DNA from: JAICIG01 sp035532215
GTDB taxonomy: Bacteria > Planctomycetota > Planctomycetia > Pirellulales > JAICIG01
Direction: 5' to 3'
DNA: 35,457 nt
Assembly: GCA_035532215.1 (NCBI GenBank)
Contig: DATKRK010000403.1
Coordinates: 1-35,457 of the forward strand
The notes beneath the pieces were generated by a model. It searched no databases. It saw only the letters and a program-made list of their open reading frames with translations, and was not told the DNA's origin. Below, one piece after another: positions 27,355-34,532 of this stretch (position 1 is its first letter; every line of letters begins with the position of its first letter). A program made the translations under genes and the position numbers.

Positions 27355-27621
27355 ACCACGGAGACACGGAGAACACAGAGAGGAAAGGTTGGTTGTTCAG
27401 CGATCGCTCGCGGGTTTCGGTCATAATTCGCGGTTAAGCCTTTTAAGAGGGGATGCGGAGGAGATCAGGGGATGCCATTTGGGCGCCTCAAAAGAAATCT
27501 GCCTTCTTCATCCCCTGATCTCCTCTTTATCTCCACATCCCCTTTTAAAAATGCCACATCACCCCAGGTCTGGATATCTGCCATTCCTTTTTCCTCTCCG
27601 TGCCCTCCGTGTCTCCGTGGT
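27355..27621. repeat. Inverted repeat, copy 3 of the ACCACGGAG family, with another element nested inside
   Basis: The outer arms are 27355-27386 and 27590-27621 (32 bp, three mismatches). Within them sits a separate inverted repeat at 27441-27550 of a different sequence family. The pair fills the gap between the DapA-like gene and the deacylase gene; no coding sequence is present. Confidence 0.85.
27441..27550. repeat. Inner inverted repeat (GAGGAGATCAGGGGATG family)
   Basis: GAGGAGATCAGGGGATG at 27458-27474 is matched exactly by its reverse complement at 27509-27525. The match extends outward imperfectly to TTTTAAGAGGGGATG (27441-27455) and CATCCCCTTTTAAAA (27536-27550). It lies wholly inside the ACCACGGAG-type repeat. 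Confidence 0.85.
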
Positions 27622-27635
27622 GCAACTCCTGCATG

Positions 27636-28562
27636 CTAAAGTGCCGCGCGCCCCGGCTGGCTGATCGGCAGAATTCCGCCCAGCGAATCGCCGGCGGCGA
27701 CGGGCGGCGGCACGCGGAGGAAGAGCACAAGGCCGTCTTCGGCGGCGGGGACTTCGAGCACTCGTTCGCCCCAAATATCGGTCACCACGCCGAGCGGCTG
27801 TCCGTAACGAACAACCTGGCCCAGCGAAACTTTCGGCTCGAACACGCCTTCGGCCGGCGCCGGATGCTGAATCTGTAAATGACCGCTTTGGTCGCGATTG
27901 TCTTCGACGAAGTATTGCACGTGCGAAGCGTCGTTCGGATGGTCGACGATGTTCAGCCAGCGAGCCACATTGAGGCAACCAGCCGCATAGGCCGCGATCG
28001 CGCCGTCGTTCCAGCCGCCTCCGCCGCCGTACTCGGCGTAAATGGCCGGCACGCCGGCGTCGCGAGCCACCGAAAGCGAGCGCCCTTCGAGCCGACCGCT
28101 CGTACCCCAGACGATCGGCAAGTTAAACGCCTCGGCCATTTGCCGCTGACGATCGAGCACCGCCGCATCGGCGTGCAGCACGTAGCCGGCCAGGGGCGAG
28201 ATGTCGAACAAGGCGCCGCCCGTGTGCAGGTCGATGTAGTAATCGGCCGAACGGATCAGCCGGCTTAGGGCGGCCGCGATGCGCTCGGTCGTCGAGCCGT
28301 CGTCGCGCCCGGGGCAGGTGCGGGCCAGATCGAGCCCGTCTTCGGCCGTTCGCTGCCGCAGTCGAAAAGCCGGCTCGTTGACGATCGGCGCCAGCGTGAT
28401 CCGGCCTCGCAACGGCTCGGGGGCCAGACGATGATACAATCGCCGCACCGCTTCCATCGGCTCGCACTCGTCGCCGTGGACGCCCGCGGTAACGAGCAAA
28501 TGCGGGCCGTCCTGCTCGCCCGCCAGGCTGCGTATCGCGAAAGTGGTCGGCTCGTGCGTCAC
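27636..28562 (-). CDS. Succinylglutamate desuccinylase/aspartoacylase-like deacylase (M14 family)
   Basis: A 308-residue zinc-dependent deacylase starting at GTG 28562. Zinc ligands are H29 and E32 (G-V-H-G-D-E) and H113 (D-L-H-T-G-G); the catalytic glutamate is E177 in Y-A-E-Y-G-G. The C-terminal part (about 225-308) looks like a small beta-barrel resembling a lipoyl or aspartoacylase C-domain. The enzyme group removes acyl groups from N-acyl amino acids; the substrate here is unknown. The start overlaps the aminotransferase stop by four bases (GTGA, 28559-28562), so the two are translated together. Confidence 0.87.
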   Translation of the reverse strand: MTHEPTTFAIRSLAGEQDGPHLLVTAGVHGDECEPMEAVRRLYHRLAPEPLRGRITLAPIVNEPAFRLRQRTAEDGLDLARTCPGRDDGSTTERIAAALSRLIRSADYYIDLHTGGALFDISPLAGYVLHADAAVLDRQRQMAEAFNLPIVWGTSGRLEGRSLSVARDAGVPAIYAEYGGGGGWNDGAIAAYAAGCLNVARWLNIVDHPNDASHVQYFVEDNRDQSGHLQIQHPAPAEGVFEPKVSLGQVVRYGQPLGVVTDIWGERVLEVPAAEDGLVLFLRVPPPVAAGDSLGGILPISQPGRAAL

Positions 28563-29485
28563 GCCGGCGCCGCTCCGCTTACGATCTGCTCGACGATATC
28601 GACGCCGACCTTCTGGCTCCAGGCGCCGATCAACTGACGGAAGATTGGGCCCGGCTTGCCATTGCCGATCGTCAGCCCGTTGATCTTCGTGACCGGCAGG
28701 ATGCAAAACGGCGTGCTCGCCAAAAACGCCTCGTCGGCGTTGATCACGTTATAAACCTGGAAATCGCGTTCGACGAACTCGATGCCCAGTTGCGCGGCCA
28801 GCTCGATCACCGTCTTGCGGCTGATGCCCGGCAGGGTGTTGCGCAAGGTGGGCGAGACGATCTTGCCCCCTTCGACCAGCAGAAAATTGGCGCCGCTCGT
28901 CTCGGTGACGTTCCCCTCCAGATCGAGCAGCAGGGCCGAAGCATTTGGGTCGACGAGCTGCGCCTCCTGGTCGGCCAGGTAATAGTGCATGCGGCTGCGG
29001 TACTTCATCTTGGGATCGAAACATTGCGGCGGCACGTGGCGAATGGAAGGCGTCACCAGGTGCGTCCCTTCGCGCATTTTCTTGGCCCACAGATCCCAGG
29101 CCAGCGGAAACGTATGCGCGCAAACCGTGGCCATCGTCCGCGCCGCCCGGCCGCTGGTGGCAGCGTACATGGCCACCTCGCCGGCAGTGACGAAGTGCAC
29201 CAGGCCCAATTCGGCGCCCTCGGGCAGTAGGGCCGCGTTGTGCTCGACGAGCTTGAGCGAAGCGGCGGCCAGTTCGTCTCGCGTGACGTCGACTTTGAAC
29301 CGCACATAGCGCAGCGAGCGGAACAGACGATCGAGATGATCGTCGAGCCGGAACGGTTGCTGGCGGAAGGTGCGCGTCATTTCGGTGACCGTGGCGCCGA
29401 GCACGACGCCCATATCGAAGACCGCCAGCCCGGCTTGCGAGGCGGGGAGCATCTGGCCGTTGAGGTAAACGAGGGATTCAGGCAT
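28559..29485 (-). CDS. Class IV aminotransferase (BCAT/D-amino-acid aminotransferase-like)
   Basis: A 308-residue PLP enzyme of fold type IV. The probable Schiff-base lysine is K161, 13 residues before the conserved E174 in L-A-D-Q-E-A, a spacing seen in D-amino-acid aminotransferases. N-V-T-E-T-S-G-A-N-F and L-P-G-I-S-R-K-T-V form the PLP-phosphate pocket. Branched-chain or D-amino acids are the likely substrates, but aminodeoxychorismate lyases share the fold. It overlaps the deacylase gene and starts seven bases from the ParE-like stop, on the same strand. Confidence 0.88.
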   Translation of the reverse strand: MPESLVYLNGQMLPASQAGLAVFDMGVVLGATVTEMTRTFRQQPFRLDDHLDRLFRSLRYVRFKVDVTRDELAAASLKLVEHNAALLPEGAELGLVHFVTAGEVAMYAATSGRAARTMATVCAHTFPLAWDLWAKKMREGTHLVTPSIRHVPPQCFDPKMKYRSRMHYYLADQEAQLVDPNASALLLDLEGNVTETSGANFLLVEGGKIVSPTLRNTLPGISRKTVIELAAQLGIEFVERDFQVYNVINADEAFLASTPFCILPVTKINGLTIGNGKPGPIFRQLIGAWSQKVGVDIVEQIVSGAAPA

Positions 29486-29491
29486 TTGTGA

Positions 29492-29794
29492 TTATGGCTC
29501 CGTTACGGGCGGCAGATTTCGCGAGGCATGTACGACAGCCAGGATTAGAACTCTTCGTTGGTCGTCGTCCTCGCGATAGATAACGCGGTAAGACGCCACA
29601 ACGATCTGCCGGTATTGCGGGTTTTTGAGGTCTGGCGAAAAATGTCCTAACTGGGGAAAACGGTGAAGCCGGGCCGCAGCCTGGCGAATTCGCTCAACCG
29701 TAAGCCGAGCATATCGGGCCGAATCGCGGGCGATGTAATCATGGATCAATTGCAGGTCAGCAAGCGCTGATTTCGTCCAGATTACTTGAACCAC
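29492..29794 (-). CDS. ParE/RelE-family toxin
   Basis: A 100-residue protein starting at GTG 29794. The pattern W-T-K-S-A-L-A-D-L-Q-L-I-H-D-Y-I at the start, R-F-P-Q-L-G-H in the middle and Y-R-V-I-Y-R-E near the end is that of RelE/ParE toxins. Such proteins block gyrase (ParE) or cut ribosome-bound mRNA (RelE). The start overlaps the antitoxin gene by 13 bases, the usual antitoxin-first order. Confidence 0.88.
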   Translation of the reverse strand: MVQVIWTKSALADLQLIHDYIARDSARYARLTVERIRQAAARLHRFPQLGHFSPDLKNPQYRQIVVASYRVIYREDDDQRRVLILAVVHASRNLPPVTEP

Positions 29795-29964
29795 TGCTCG
29801 CTCTGCCTCACTACTTCCTCGTGCGTTAAGGTTTCACCCCGTTCAATTTCAGCCTCCGCGTGTTCGAGCTTCATCTTCAAATAAAGTTCTCGAATTAGTT
29901 CCTCGGGATCAATCTCGCCTTCCGGGTAGTGGTCCAGGAGCGCGAGCACGTCTTTCTTTTGCAT
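29782..29964 (-). CDS. Antitoxin of the ParE/RelE pair
   Basis: A 60-residue acidic protein. The start at 29964 is chosen because TAGGA lies just upstream; the longer open frame begins far from any ribosome binding site. The sequence is helical with repeated E residues and ends T-H-E-E-V-V-R-Q-S-E-Q-W-F-K, a C-terminus common among partners of planctomycete ParE-type toxins. No clear DNA-binding motif is seen, so the promoter may not be autorepressed by it alone. Confidence 0.75.
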   Translation of the reverse strand: MQKKDVLALLDHYPEGEIDPEELIRELYLKMKLEHAEAEIERGETLTHEEVVRQSEQWFK

Positions 29965-30024
29965 ATTCCTACTCGCCTGTTGTCTGCCGCCAGTTCTTTG
30001 TGCCAATCCGCGCTTCCAAGCACG

Positions 30025-30052
30025 CGGAGGCTGACGCCTCCGGCTCGCCTGG
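30025..30052 (+). repeat. GGAGGC-TGAC-GCCTCC repeat, copy a (forward)
   Basis: A short palindromic hairpin followed by CGGCTCGCCTG. It is one of four copies in the last 6 kb; copy b, its inverted partner, is at 30725-30753, and the small gene pair at 30067-30477 lies between them. Confidence 0.8.
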
Positions 30053-30066
30053 TCGCTCGCCGCCGC

Positions 30067-30258
30067 TCACTCCGCCGCATCCTCCACTTTCTCGAACTCG
30101 GCGACCAGCGGCCGGTAGCCATATTCGGCCAGCACGGCGATCACGCCGCGGTCGCTCTGGTCGGCGGCGACTTCGCCCAGCGCGTGCAGCGCATTGTACA
30201 TCGCCTCGACGGCCGCTTCGAGATGTTCGAGCTGCGCCTGCGACGCTGAGGAAGACAC
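30067..30258 (-). CDS. Small unknown protein (63 residues)
   Basis: Starts at GTG 30258, immediately after the TGA of the ribbon-helix-helix gene (TGAGTG), so translation is probably coupled. The sequence is mostly helical and acidic (L-E-H-L-E-A-A-V-E-A-M-Y-N-A-L). No family is recognised. Coupling to a ribbon-helix-helix protein suggests a role in a toxin-antitoxin-like or regulatory pair, which is inference. Confidence 0.5.
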   Translation of the reverse strand: MSSSASQAQLEHLEAAVEAMYNALHALGEVAADQSDRGVIAVLAEYGYRPLVAEFEKVEDAAE

Positions 30259-30477
30259 TCATTTCGCCAACCGGTCGAGCAAGTTGCGATCTTCCTCGAT
30301 CACTGTTTTCAAGTGTTGCATCAAGGCAGCGCCGACCGCCGCGCCTGGCTTGGCGGCCAGCACGGCGTCGATTTGCCTGGCCACTAAGTCCGCGGGCTCA
30401 GAGAGGCCGCATTTCTTCGCCAGCGCATCGAGAGCTTCGTATTTGGCGTCTTCGAGTTGAATGGATACGGTCCGCAT
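30259..30477 (-). CDS. Ribbon-helix-helix protein (CopG/Arc-like)
   Basis: A 72-residue protein starting at ATG 30477 (another ATG lies four codons upstream). M-R-T-V-S-I-Q-L-E-D is the DNA-binding ribbon and A-K-Y-E-A-L-D-A-L-A-K-K-C-G-L-S the first helix, as in CopG-type antitoxins. The remaining helix contains A-L-M-Q-H-L-K-T-V-I-E-E-D. Such proteins bind operators as dimers and often neutralise a toxin. The partner would be the 63-residue gene directly downstream. Confidence 0.7.
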   Translation of the reverse strand: MRTVSIQLEDAKYEALDALAKKCGLSEPADLVARQIDAVLAAKPGAAVGAALMQHLKTVIEEDRNLLDRLAK

Positions 30478-30489
30478 TGAATGTTCCAC

Positions 30490-30806
30490 AAGTTCGCGAA
30501 TTGAGCTTGCGCTGAGTCAGGATTTTACCATGTTCTTGTCTGCCGCCAGCAGGCGCGCCGTCTTGCCTCTTCATTTCGCTTCCGCCGCGCAAAACAGCCG
30601 CGGCATGAGAAGCATCTCCCGTCCGGCACGGCGTTGGGTTTCCAGCCTTCTGCCGTCGATCGCGCGGTGCAACCAATCGCGGTAGGGTGGGTCGCTAGCC
30701 CCACGCGCAATCGGCGCGAGGCTGCCTGGCGAGCCGGAGGCGTGAGCCTCCGGGTTGCATTGCCGCGGCTTCCGAACTTCCATTTCCGGCTCCGCGACAT
30801 GCACTT
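30490..30806. other. Intergenic region with repeats
   Basis: No gene is seen on either strand; the open frames are arginine- and serine-rich shadows. A half copy of the GTAGGGTGGG repeat lies at about 30681-30704 and copy b of the GGAGGC repeat at 30725-30753. Confidence 0.45.
30725..30753 (-). repeat. GGAGGC-TGAC-GCCTCC repeat, copy b (reverse)
   Basis: Reverse-oriented copy of the repeat at 30025-30052, with GTGA instead of GTCA in the loop. It faces copy a across the small ribbon-helix-helix gene pair. Confidence 0.8.
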
Positions 30807-30836
30807 CAGACATTCGTCTCCGCCAGACGTTAGAAT
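30807..30836 (+). promoter_or_regulatory. Promoter candidate giving a leaderless message
   Basis: CAGACA (30807-30812) and TAGAAT (30831-30836) are 18 bases apart. The -10 ends only six bases before ATG 30843, so transcription would start at or beside the start codon. Confidence 0.4.
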
Positions 30837-30842
30837 GGCGGC

Positions 30843-31757
30843 ATGCAAATACCGCGCACGTGGTTTCAATTCAGCCTGCGCGGGCTGCTGGTCTTGACGT
30901 TCGTGGCGGCGCTCGGCGCATTGCGCCTTGAGCAATATATGAAAACGCAACCTCGAAAAGAGCCGCCGGCGCCGGAACGAGGCGATCAGACGGACGCGCA
31001 AATCTTGCGTGACGCGATCCGAGGTGCGTACAGCGTATTCCGTCCCTATAAGCTGCACGACAGGATCGAAGGGTGTCCTTGTTGTGTCGCCGACTCGGCG
31101 GAGCGAGAACTCCATGAGCGGCCCCTTTCTGAACTCGAAGGCGAAACGTTTGGCTCTTACGTTTGGAAGGCGATGACCACCTGGGGAGACGTGAAGGATT
31201 TCAAACATTTCCTCCCGCGCATCCTGGAGTTGCTTGCGTTCGAGCCGGATGCACTCGGCTTGGCCGCCCCGGAAATCGCCGTCGGCAAACTCGCTTATGC
31301 GAAATGGAGCAATTGGCCGGACGATGAGCAGACGGCGGTGCTTCGCTTTCTGAACGCATGGTGGCGCAATGAATTGCACGAGATTTCCGAACACGCTTAT
31401 GAATCGAGAGTCGATAGCTGCCTTTGCGCCATTGGGCAGGCGGTCGACGATCTGTCGCCGTTTCTCGATGCTTGGCGCGGCGACGACGACCCTTCGGCCT
31501 GCCAAAACCTGGCGAGGTTCATTGTCCACAACGTCGAGGGATTGCTGAAGAAAAGGCGGCTGACGAATGCTTTCTGGAAAGAACGCCCGCTACAAATGCA
31601 AAGCATCGTCGATTGGCTGCTCGATCCGAGGATCAAAGAATCGTTGGAAGCGGCCTTCTTTCAAACCGCTACAGCGTCGTCCGCAGAAGAATTGTCGAGC
31701 GCCGTTCAACAGTGGGAATGGATTGTGAATTCTCTTGGAATCAAGCGCCCCTTTTGA
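30843..31757 (+). CDS. Membrane-anchored protein with a CxCC domain, unknown function
   Basis: A 304-residue protein. Residues about 8-28 (F-Q-F-S-L-R-G-L-L-V-L-T-F-V-A-A-L-G) form the single N-terminal membrane anchor seen on many planctomycete proteins. The rest is soluble and acidic. It holds E-G-C-P-C-C-V-A (about 77-84), M-T-T-W-G-D-V-K-D-F-K-H-F-L-P-R-I-L-E-L and a pattern of aromatic and acidic residues that I recognise from soluble hypothetical proteins in other bacteria. The clustered cysteines could bind metal. No enzyme motif is known. No ribosome binding site is seen, consistent with a leaderless start. Confidence 0.7.
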   Translation: MQIPRTWFQFSLRGLLVLTFVAALGALRLEQYMKTQPRKEPPAPERGDQTDAQILRDAIRGAYSVFRPYKLHDRIEGCPCCVADSAERELHERPLSELEGETFGSYVWKAMTTWGDVKDFKHFLPRILELLAFEPDALGLAAPEIAVGKLAYAKWSNWPDDEQTAVLRFLNAWWRNELHEISEHAYESRVDSCLCAIGQAVDDLSPFLDAWRGDDDPSACQNLARFIVHNVEGLLKKRRLTNAFWKERPLQMQSIVDWLLDPRIKESLEAAFFQTATASSAEELSSAVQQWEWIVNSLGIKRPF

Positions 31758-31815
31758 TCGCCGACGCGAATTGCAGTTTCGAATTGAAGGTACGTGCTCA
31801 TCGGCCAGGCAATGA

Positions 31816-31844
31816 CCCGGAGGCTGACGCCTCCGGCTCGCCTG
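31816..31844 (+). repeat. GGAGGC-TGAC-GCCTCC repeat, copy c (forward)
   Basis: Copy c of the repeat; its reverse-complement partner (copy d, 33758-33786) has one mismatch over 29 bp. The symporter gene lies exactly between them. Confidence 0.85.
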
Positions 31845-31878
31845 ATTCCTGACGCCTGATTCCTGACGCCTGATTCCT
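31841..31878. repeat. Tandem 14-bp repeat, 2.7 copies
   Basis: CCTGATTCCTGACG is repeated head to tail at 31841-31854 and 31855-31868, then a partial unit to 31878. It abuts copy c of the GGAGGC repeat and precedes the stop of the symporter gene on the other strand. Confidence 0.8.
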
Positions 31879-31900
31879 CAGACCCAACGCCTCGCTGCTT

Positions 31901-33712
31901 TCAGGAACGCGGAACCGGCCTCCGCATCACCGCATACCAGGTCCATCGCCGCCCCGCGTGCTCGCGGCCGCCTTCGACGATCCAACTAAGCACGAAAGCC
32001 GTCAGCACGGTCGTCACCCACGGCAGCGAGATCGCCAAGGTAAACGTCGGCACGCCGGCTTTCGCGCCGACCAACTTGTCGACGCCCAGCGTCTGAAAGA
32101 TTGCATGCCCGGGCACAACATGGGCCAACAGTTCGGGCAGCCCCAACTCGTGCCAATAGCTCCAGACGATCGAAACGACCAAACCGCAGAACACCGCTGG
32201 AACTGCCGAGCGGCTGGTCGAACGCGGCAGGAACATCCCGATGAAGAACAACGCCGCCAGCGGCCCCAGGAACATGTTGAACCCCTTGGCCATCAGCTCC
32301 ATGATGTTCTGCGCGTGAGCCGCGACGGCCGGTTCGTCGGGCTCTTCGGCCAGCTTGCCCGACTGCTCCAGTGAGATTTCTTCCTCCCGGTGCAACTCGG
32401 CCGCCGCGGGCTTTTCGACCAGCCGCGCGAAACCGATCGCCAGCACCGTCACGAGCACGCCGATGGCCAACGACAGCCAGCGGGCCTGGGCCAGGCTGCT
32501 GGCAGCACTTCCCTTATGGCGAGAAAACTTCGACGCGATATCGGTCACGGCCACGGCGCTCACCGAGTTGATGCCCGACGAGACGCTCGACATCCCCGCG
32601 GCGAACAGCGCCGCCAGAATCCATCCGCCCAGTCCGGCCGGCAACTGGTGGGCGATAAAGTACGGAAACCATTTGTCGGCCGACTCGCTGCCGGCGATCT
32701 CGGGCGAGAGGAACGTCGGATGTTGGAGATAAAAGGCCAACAGCGCTAGCCCGCTCATCGCCAGCAGCACCGAGACGGTCAAATCGGTGAACGCGCTGAT
32801 CAAATAGCTGCGCAGGGCCGCCTTGAGCGAAGGGGTCGTGAAGTAACGCTGCACGACCATCTGGTCGGAGCAGTGCGTGCAAGTAATCCAGAAAAAGCTG
32901 TGCAACATGGCGGTCAGGATCGTCACCCGCACCGTCACGTCGAGGCTGAACGTCGGCGGGCTGGTATGGCGTTGATGCGCTTCTCCGGCGATCGCCCACC
33001 AATCGCCGGGGCCTTGGCCGGTGGAAATCCAGACGTAAGAGAGCGTAATCAGCAGGCCGGCGAACATGATCAGCGACTGCATCACGTCGGTCCAGATTAC
33101 CGCCCGAATGCCGCCCACGGAGGTGTAGGCGGAGGTGAAGAGGCCGATCAGAACGATCCACAGATAGAGCGGCGGCAGCCTGACGGGCTCGCCCGCCAAA
33201 CGCACGCCCGGCAGTGCAACCGGCCCGATCTCGACCATCTTGTCGACGGCCATGCTGCAGGTGTAGATGATCACGCCCAGCCAGCCGAGCCGCAGCAAGA
33301 TGAACAGCGTCGCCGCCAGCAGCCTCGCCCCGGGGCCAAAGCGCTGTTGGAGATATTCGTAGACGCTGGTCAGCCGCAGCCGCATGAAAAACGGCACCCA
33401 CAGGCAAAGCACCACGGCCATCGCGAAGGGCGCGGCCATCTGGCCGGCGAACATGCCTATGCCATGCTGGATCATTTCGCCCGGCACGGCCAGGTAGCTG
33501 ATCGTCGACGTCAGCGTGGCCATGATGCTCAGGCCCACGGCGAACCAGGGCATGCGGCGCCCGGCCAGAAAGAACTCTTCGGTCGTGTCTTGCTTGCGCG
33601 AGCAGACCCAGGCGATCGCCGCCGTCGCCGCGGCGTACAGCGCCAGCGCCGCCCAATCGGCCAGGCGAAAGCCCGCGTGCGGCGAAGCGACAGCGAACAA
33701 GGAGAGAGGCAA
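31901..33712 (-). CDS. Sodium:solute symporter (SSS family)
   Basis: A 603-residue integral membrane protein with about 13 hydrophobic segments. The opening E-E-F-F-L-A-G-R-R-M-P-W-F-A-V-G-L-S and T-S-T-I-S-Y-L-A-V-P-G are family hallmarks. Members couple sodium entry to uptake of sugars, amino acids, vitamins or sialic acid; the substrate cannot be told here. The start is TTG 33712 with GAGGAA upstream. A hydrophilic insertion (about residues 440-460, rich in E) lies between later segments. The gene is bracketed by inverted copies c and d of a dispersed repeat. Confidence 0.92.
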   Translation of the reverse strand: MPLSLFAVASPHAGFRLADWAALALYAAATAAIAWVCSRKQDTTEEFFLAGRRMPWFAVGLSIMATLTSTISYLAVPGEMIQHGIGMFAGQMAAPFAMAVVLCLWVPFFMRLRLTSVYEYLQQRFGPGARLLAATLFILLRLGWLGVIIYTCSMAVDKMVEIGPVALPGVRLAGEPVRLPPLYLWIVLIGLFTSAYTSVGGIRAVIWTDVMQSLIMFAGLLITLSYVWISTGQGPGDWWAIAGEAHQRHTSPPTFSLDVTVRVTILTAMLHSFFWITCTHCSDQMVVQRYFTTPSLKAALRSYLISAFTDLTVSVLLAMSGLALLAFYLQHPTFLSPEIAGSESADKWFPYFIAHQLPAGLGGWILAALFAAGMSSVSSGINSVSAVAVTDIASKFSRHKGSAASSLAQARWLSLAIGVLVTVLAIGFARLVEKPAAAELHREEEISLEQSGKLAEEPDEPAVAAHAQNIMELMAKGFNMFLGPLAALFFIGMFLPRSTSRSAVPAVFCGLVVSIVWSYWHELGLPELLAHVVPGHAIFQTLGVDKLVGAKAGVPTFTLAISLPWVTTVLTAFVLSWIVEGGREHAGRRWTWYAVMRRPVPRS

Positions 33713-33741
33713 GGTTAGTTCCTCAAGCGTTGCGTTCGGGT

Positions 33742-33762
33742 GTCAGGCGTCAGGCGTCAGGC
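33742..33762. repeat. Three tandem 7-bp GTCAGGC units
   Basis: Three perfect GTCAGGC units run into copy d of the GGAGGC repeat. In reverse complement they read GCCTGAC, the same text that follows copy c on the other side of the symporter, so both repeat edges are built of related short units. Confidence 0.8.
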
Positions 33763-33786
33763 GAGCCGGAGGCATCAGCCTCCGGG
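33758..33786 (-). repeat. GGAGGC-TGAC-GCCTCC repeat, copy d (reverse)
   Basis: Reverse-oriented partner of copy c (31816-31844), differing by one base in 29. Palindromic core GGAGGC-ATCA-GCCTCC. Confidence 0.85.
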
Positions 33787-33834
33787 TAGTAGCTCTCGCG
33801 ATGAAAGGCGTCACGCGTCATGTTGAATGCGCTC

Positions 33835-34455
33835 TCATGGATGGTTCGCCGCAGGCAAGCATCCAACCAGGAAGTTCCGCATCTTCTCGAACCAATCGAC
33901 AATCGGCGGCCAGCTCTCCGGCATTTCGAAAGACCATTGAAGTCGCAGCACCGCGGGCGGCTGCTCGCGGCTGAAAAACTCAAAGCCGAGGTCGCCTACG
34001 TCGGTCGTGACGGATTCGCGATCCTCAGGCCCAAGCCAAACTACCGGTACTCGAAACGCCGTCGCTTCTTTCAGCAATGCCCTGAATTCGGCTGCCGGCA
34101 CAGGACCGTCGCGAATGACAAACGTCGGCTCCCAAAAAATGACCTTCCTCTTTCGCTCCACCTTACGGTGCAGCTTCTCCAAGTCATCATGCCGCTGCCA
34201 AACGGCTTCGCGAACGACGGAGTGGCGGCTCAAATTGTCGCCGAAAATCTCGAAGACCGACAGCGTGAATGGCTGGGGGTTGTCGGAACGGAATCCCGTT
34301 GCGTCGTCCCACAGGCAAAGCCGCGGAATGCCGTGGAACGGGCGTCCGCCGCTGGCCGAAGGAGGCAAATCGAAGCTGTGTTTGAGCGTATGCCACGCGC
34401 GAGCGTGAAGCACTCGGTTGCTCGATCTCAAGACTTCGAGTAATTCGGGGCGCAT
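33835..34455 (-). CDS. Unknown protein (206 residues)
   Basis: The start at 34455 begins a protein-like sequence (M-R-P-E-L-L-E-V-L-R-S-S-N); upstream the frame is arginine-rich shadow. Features are L-C-L-W-D-D-A-T-G near residue 46, a helical charged stretch (R-H-D-D-L-E-K-L-H-R-K-V-E-R-K-R-K), then W-L-G-P-E-D-R-E and a C-terminal W-F-E-K-M-R. No signal peptide, no membrane segment and no known motif. A minus-strand TACAAT at 34496-34501 could be its -10. Confidence 0.55.
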   Translation of the reverse strand: MRPELLEVLRSSNRVLHARAWHTLKHSFDLPPSASGGRPFHGIPRLCLWDDATGFRSDNPQPFTLSVFEIFGDNLSRHSVVREAVWQRHDDLEKLHRKVERKRKVIFWEPTFVIRDGPVPAAEFRALLKEATAFRVPVVWLGPEDRESVTTDVGDLGFEFFSREQPPAVLRLQWSFEMPESWPPIVDWFEKMRNFLVGCLPAANHP

Positions 34456-34532
34456 ACGAGAACCCGCAAAGCAACGGTTTCGGTGTTGGGCCGTTATTGT
34501 AAACTGGCCGCATGCGCGCGTCGCGGTCCACG

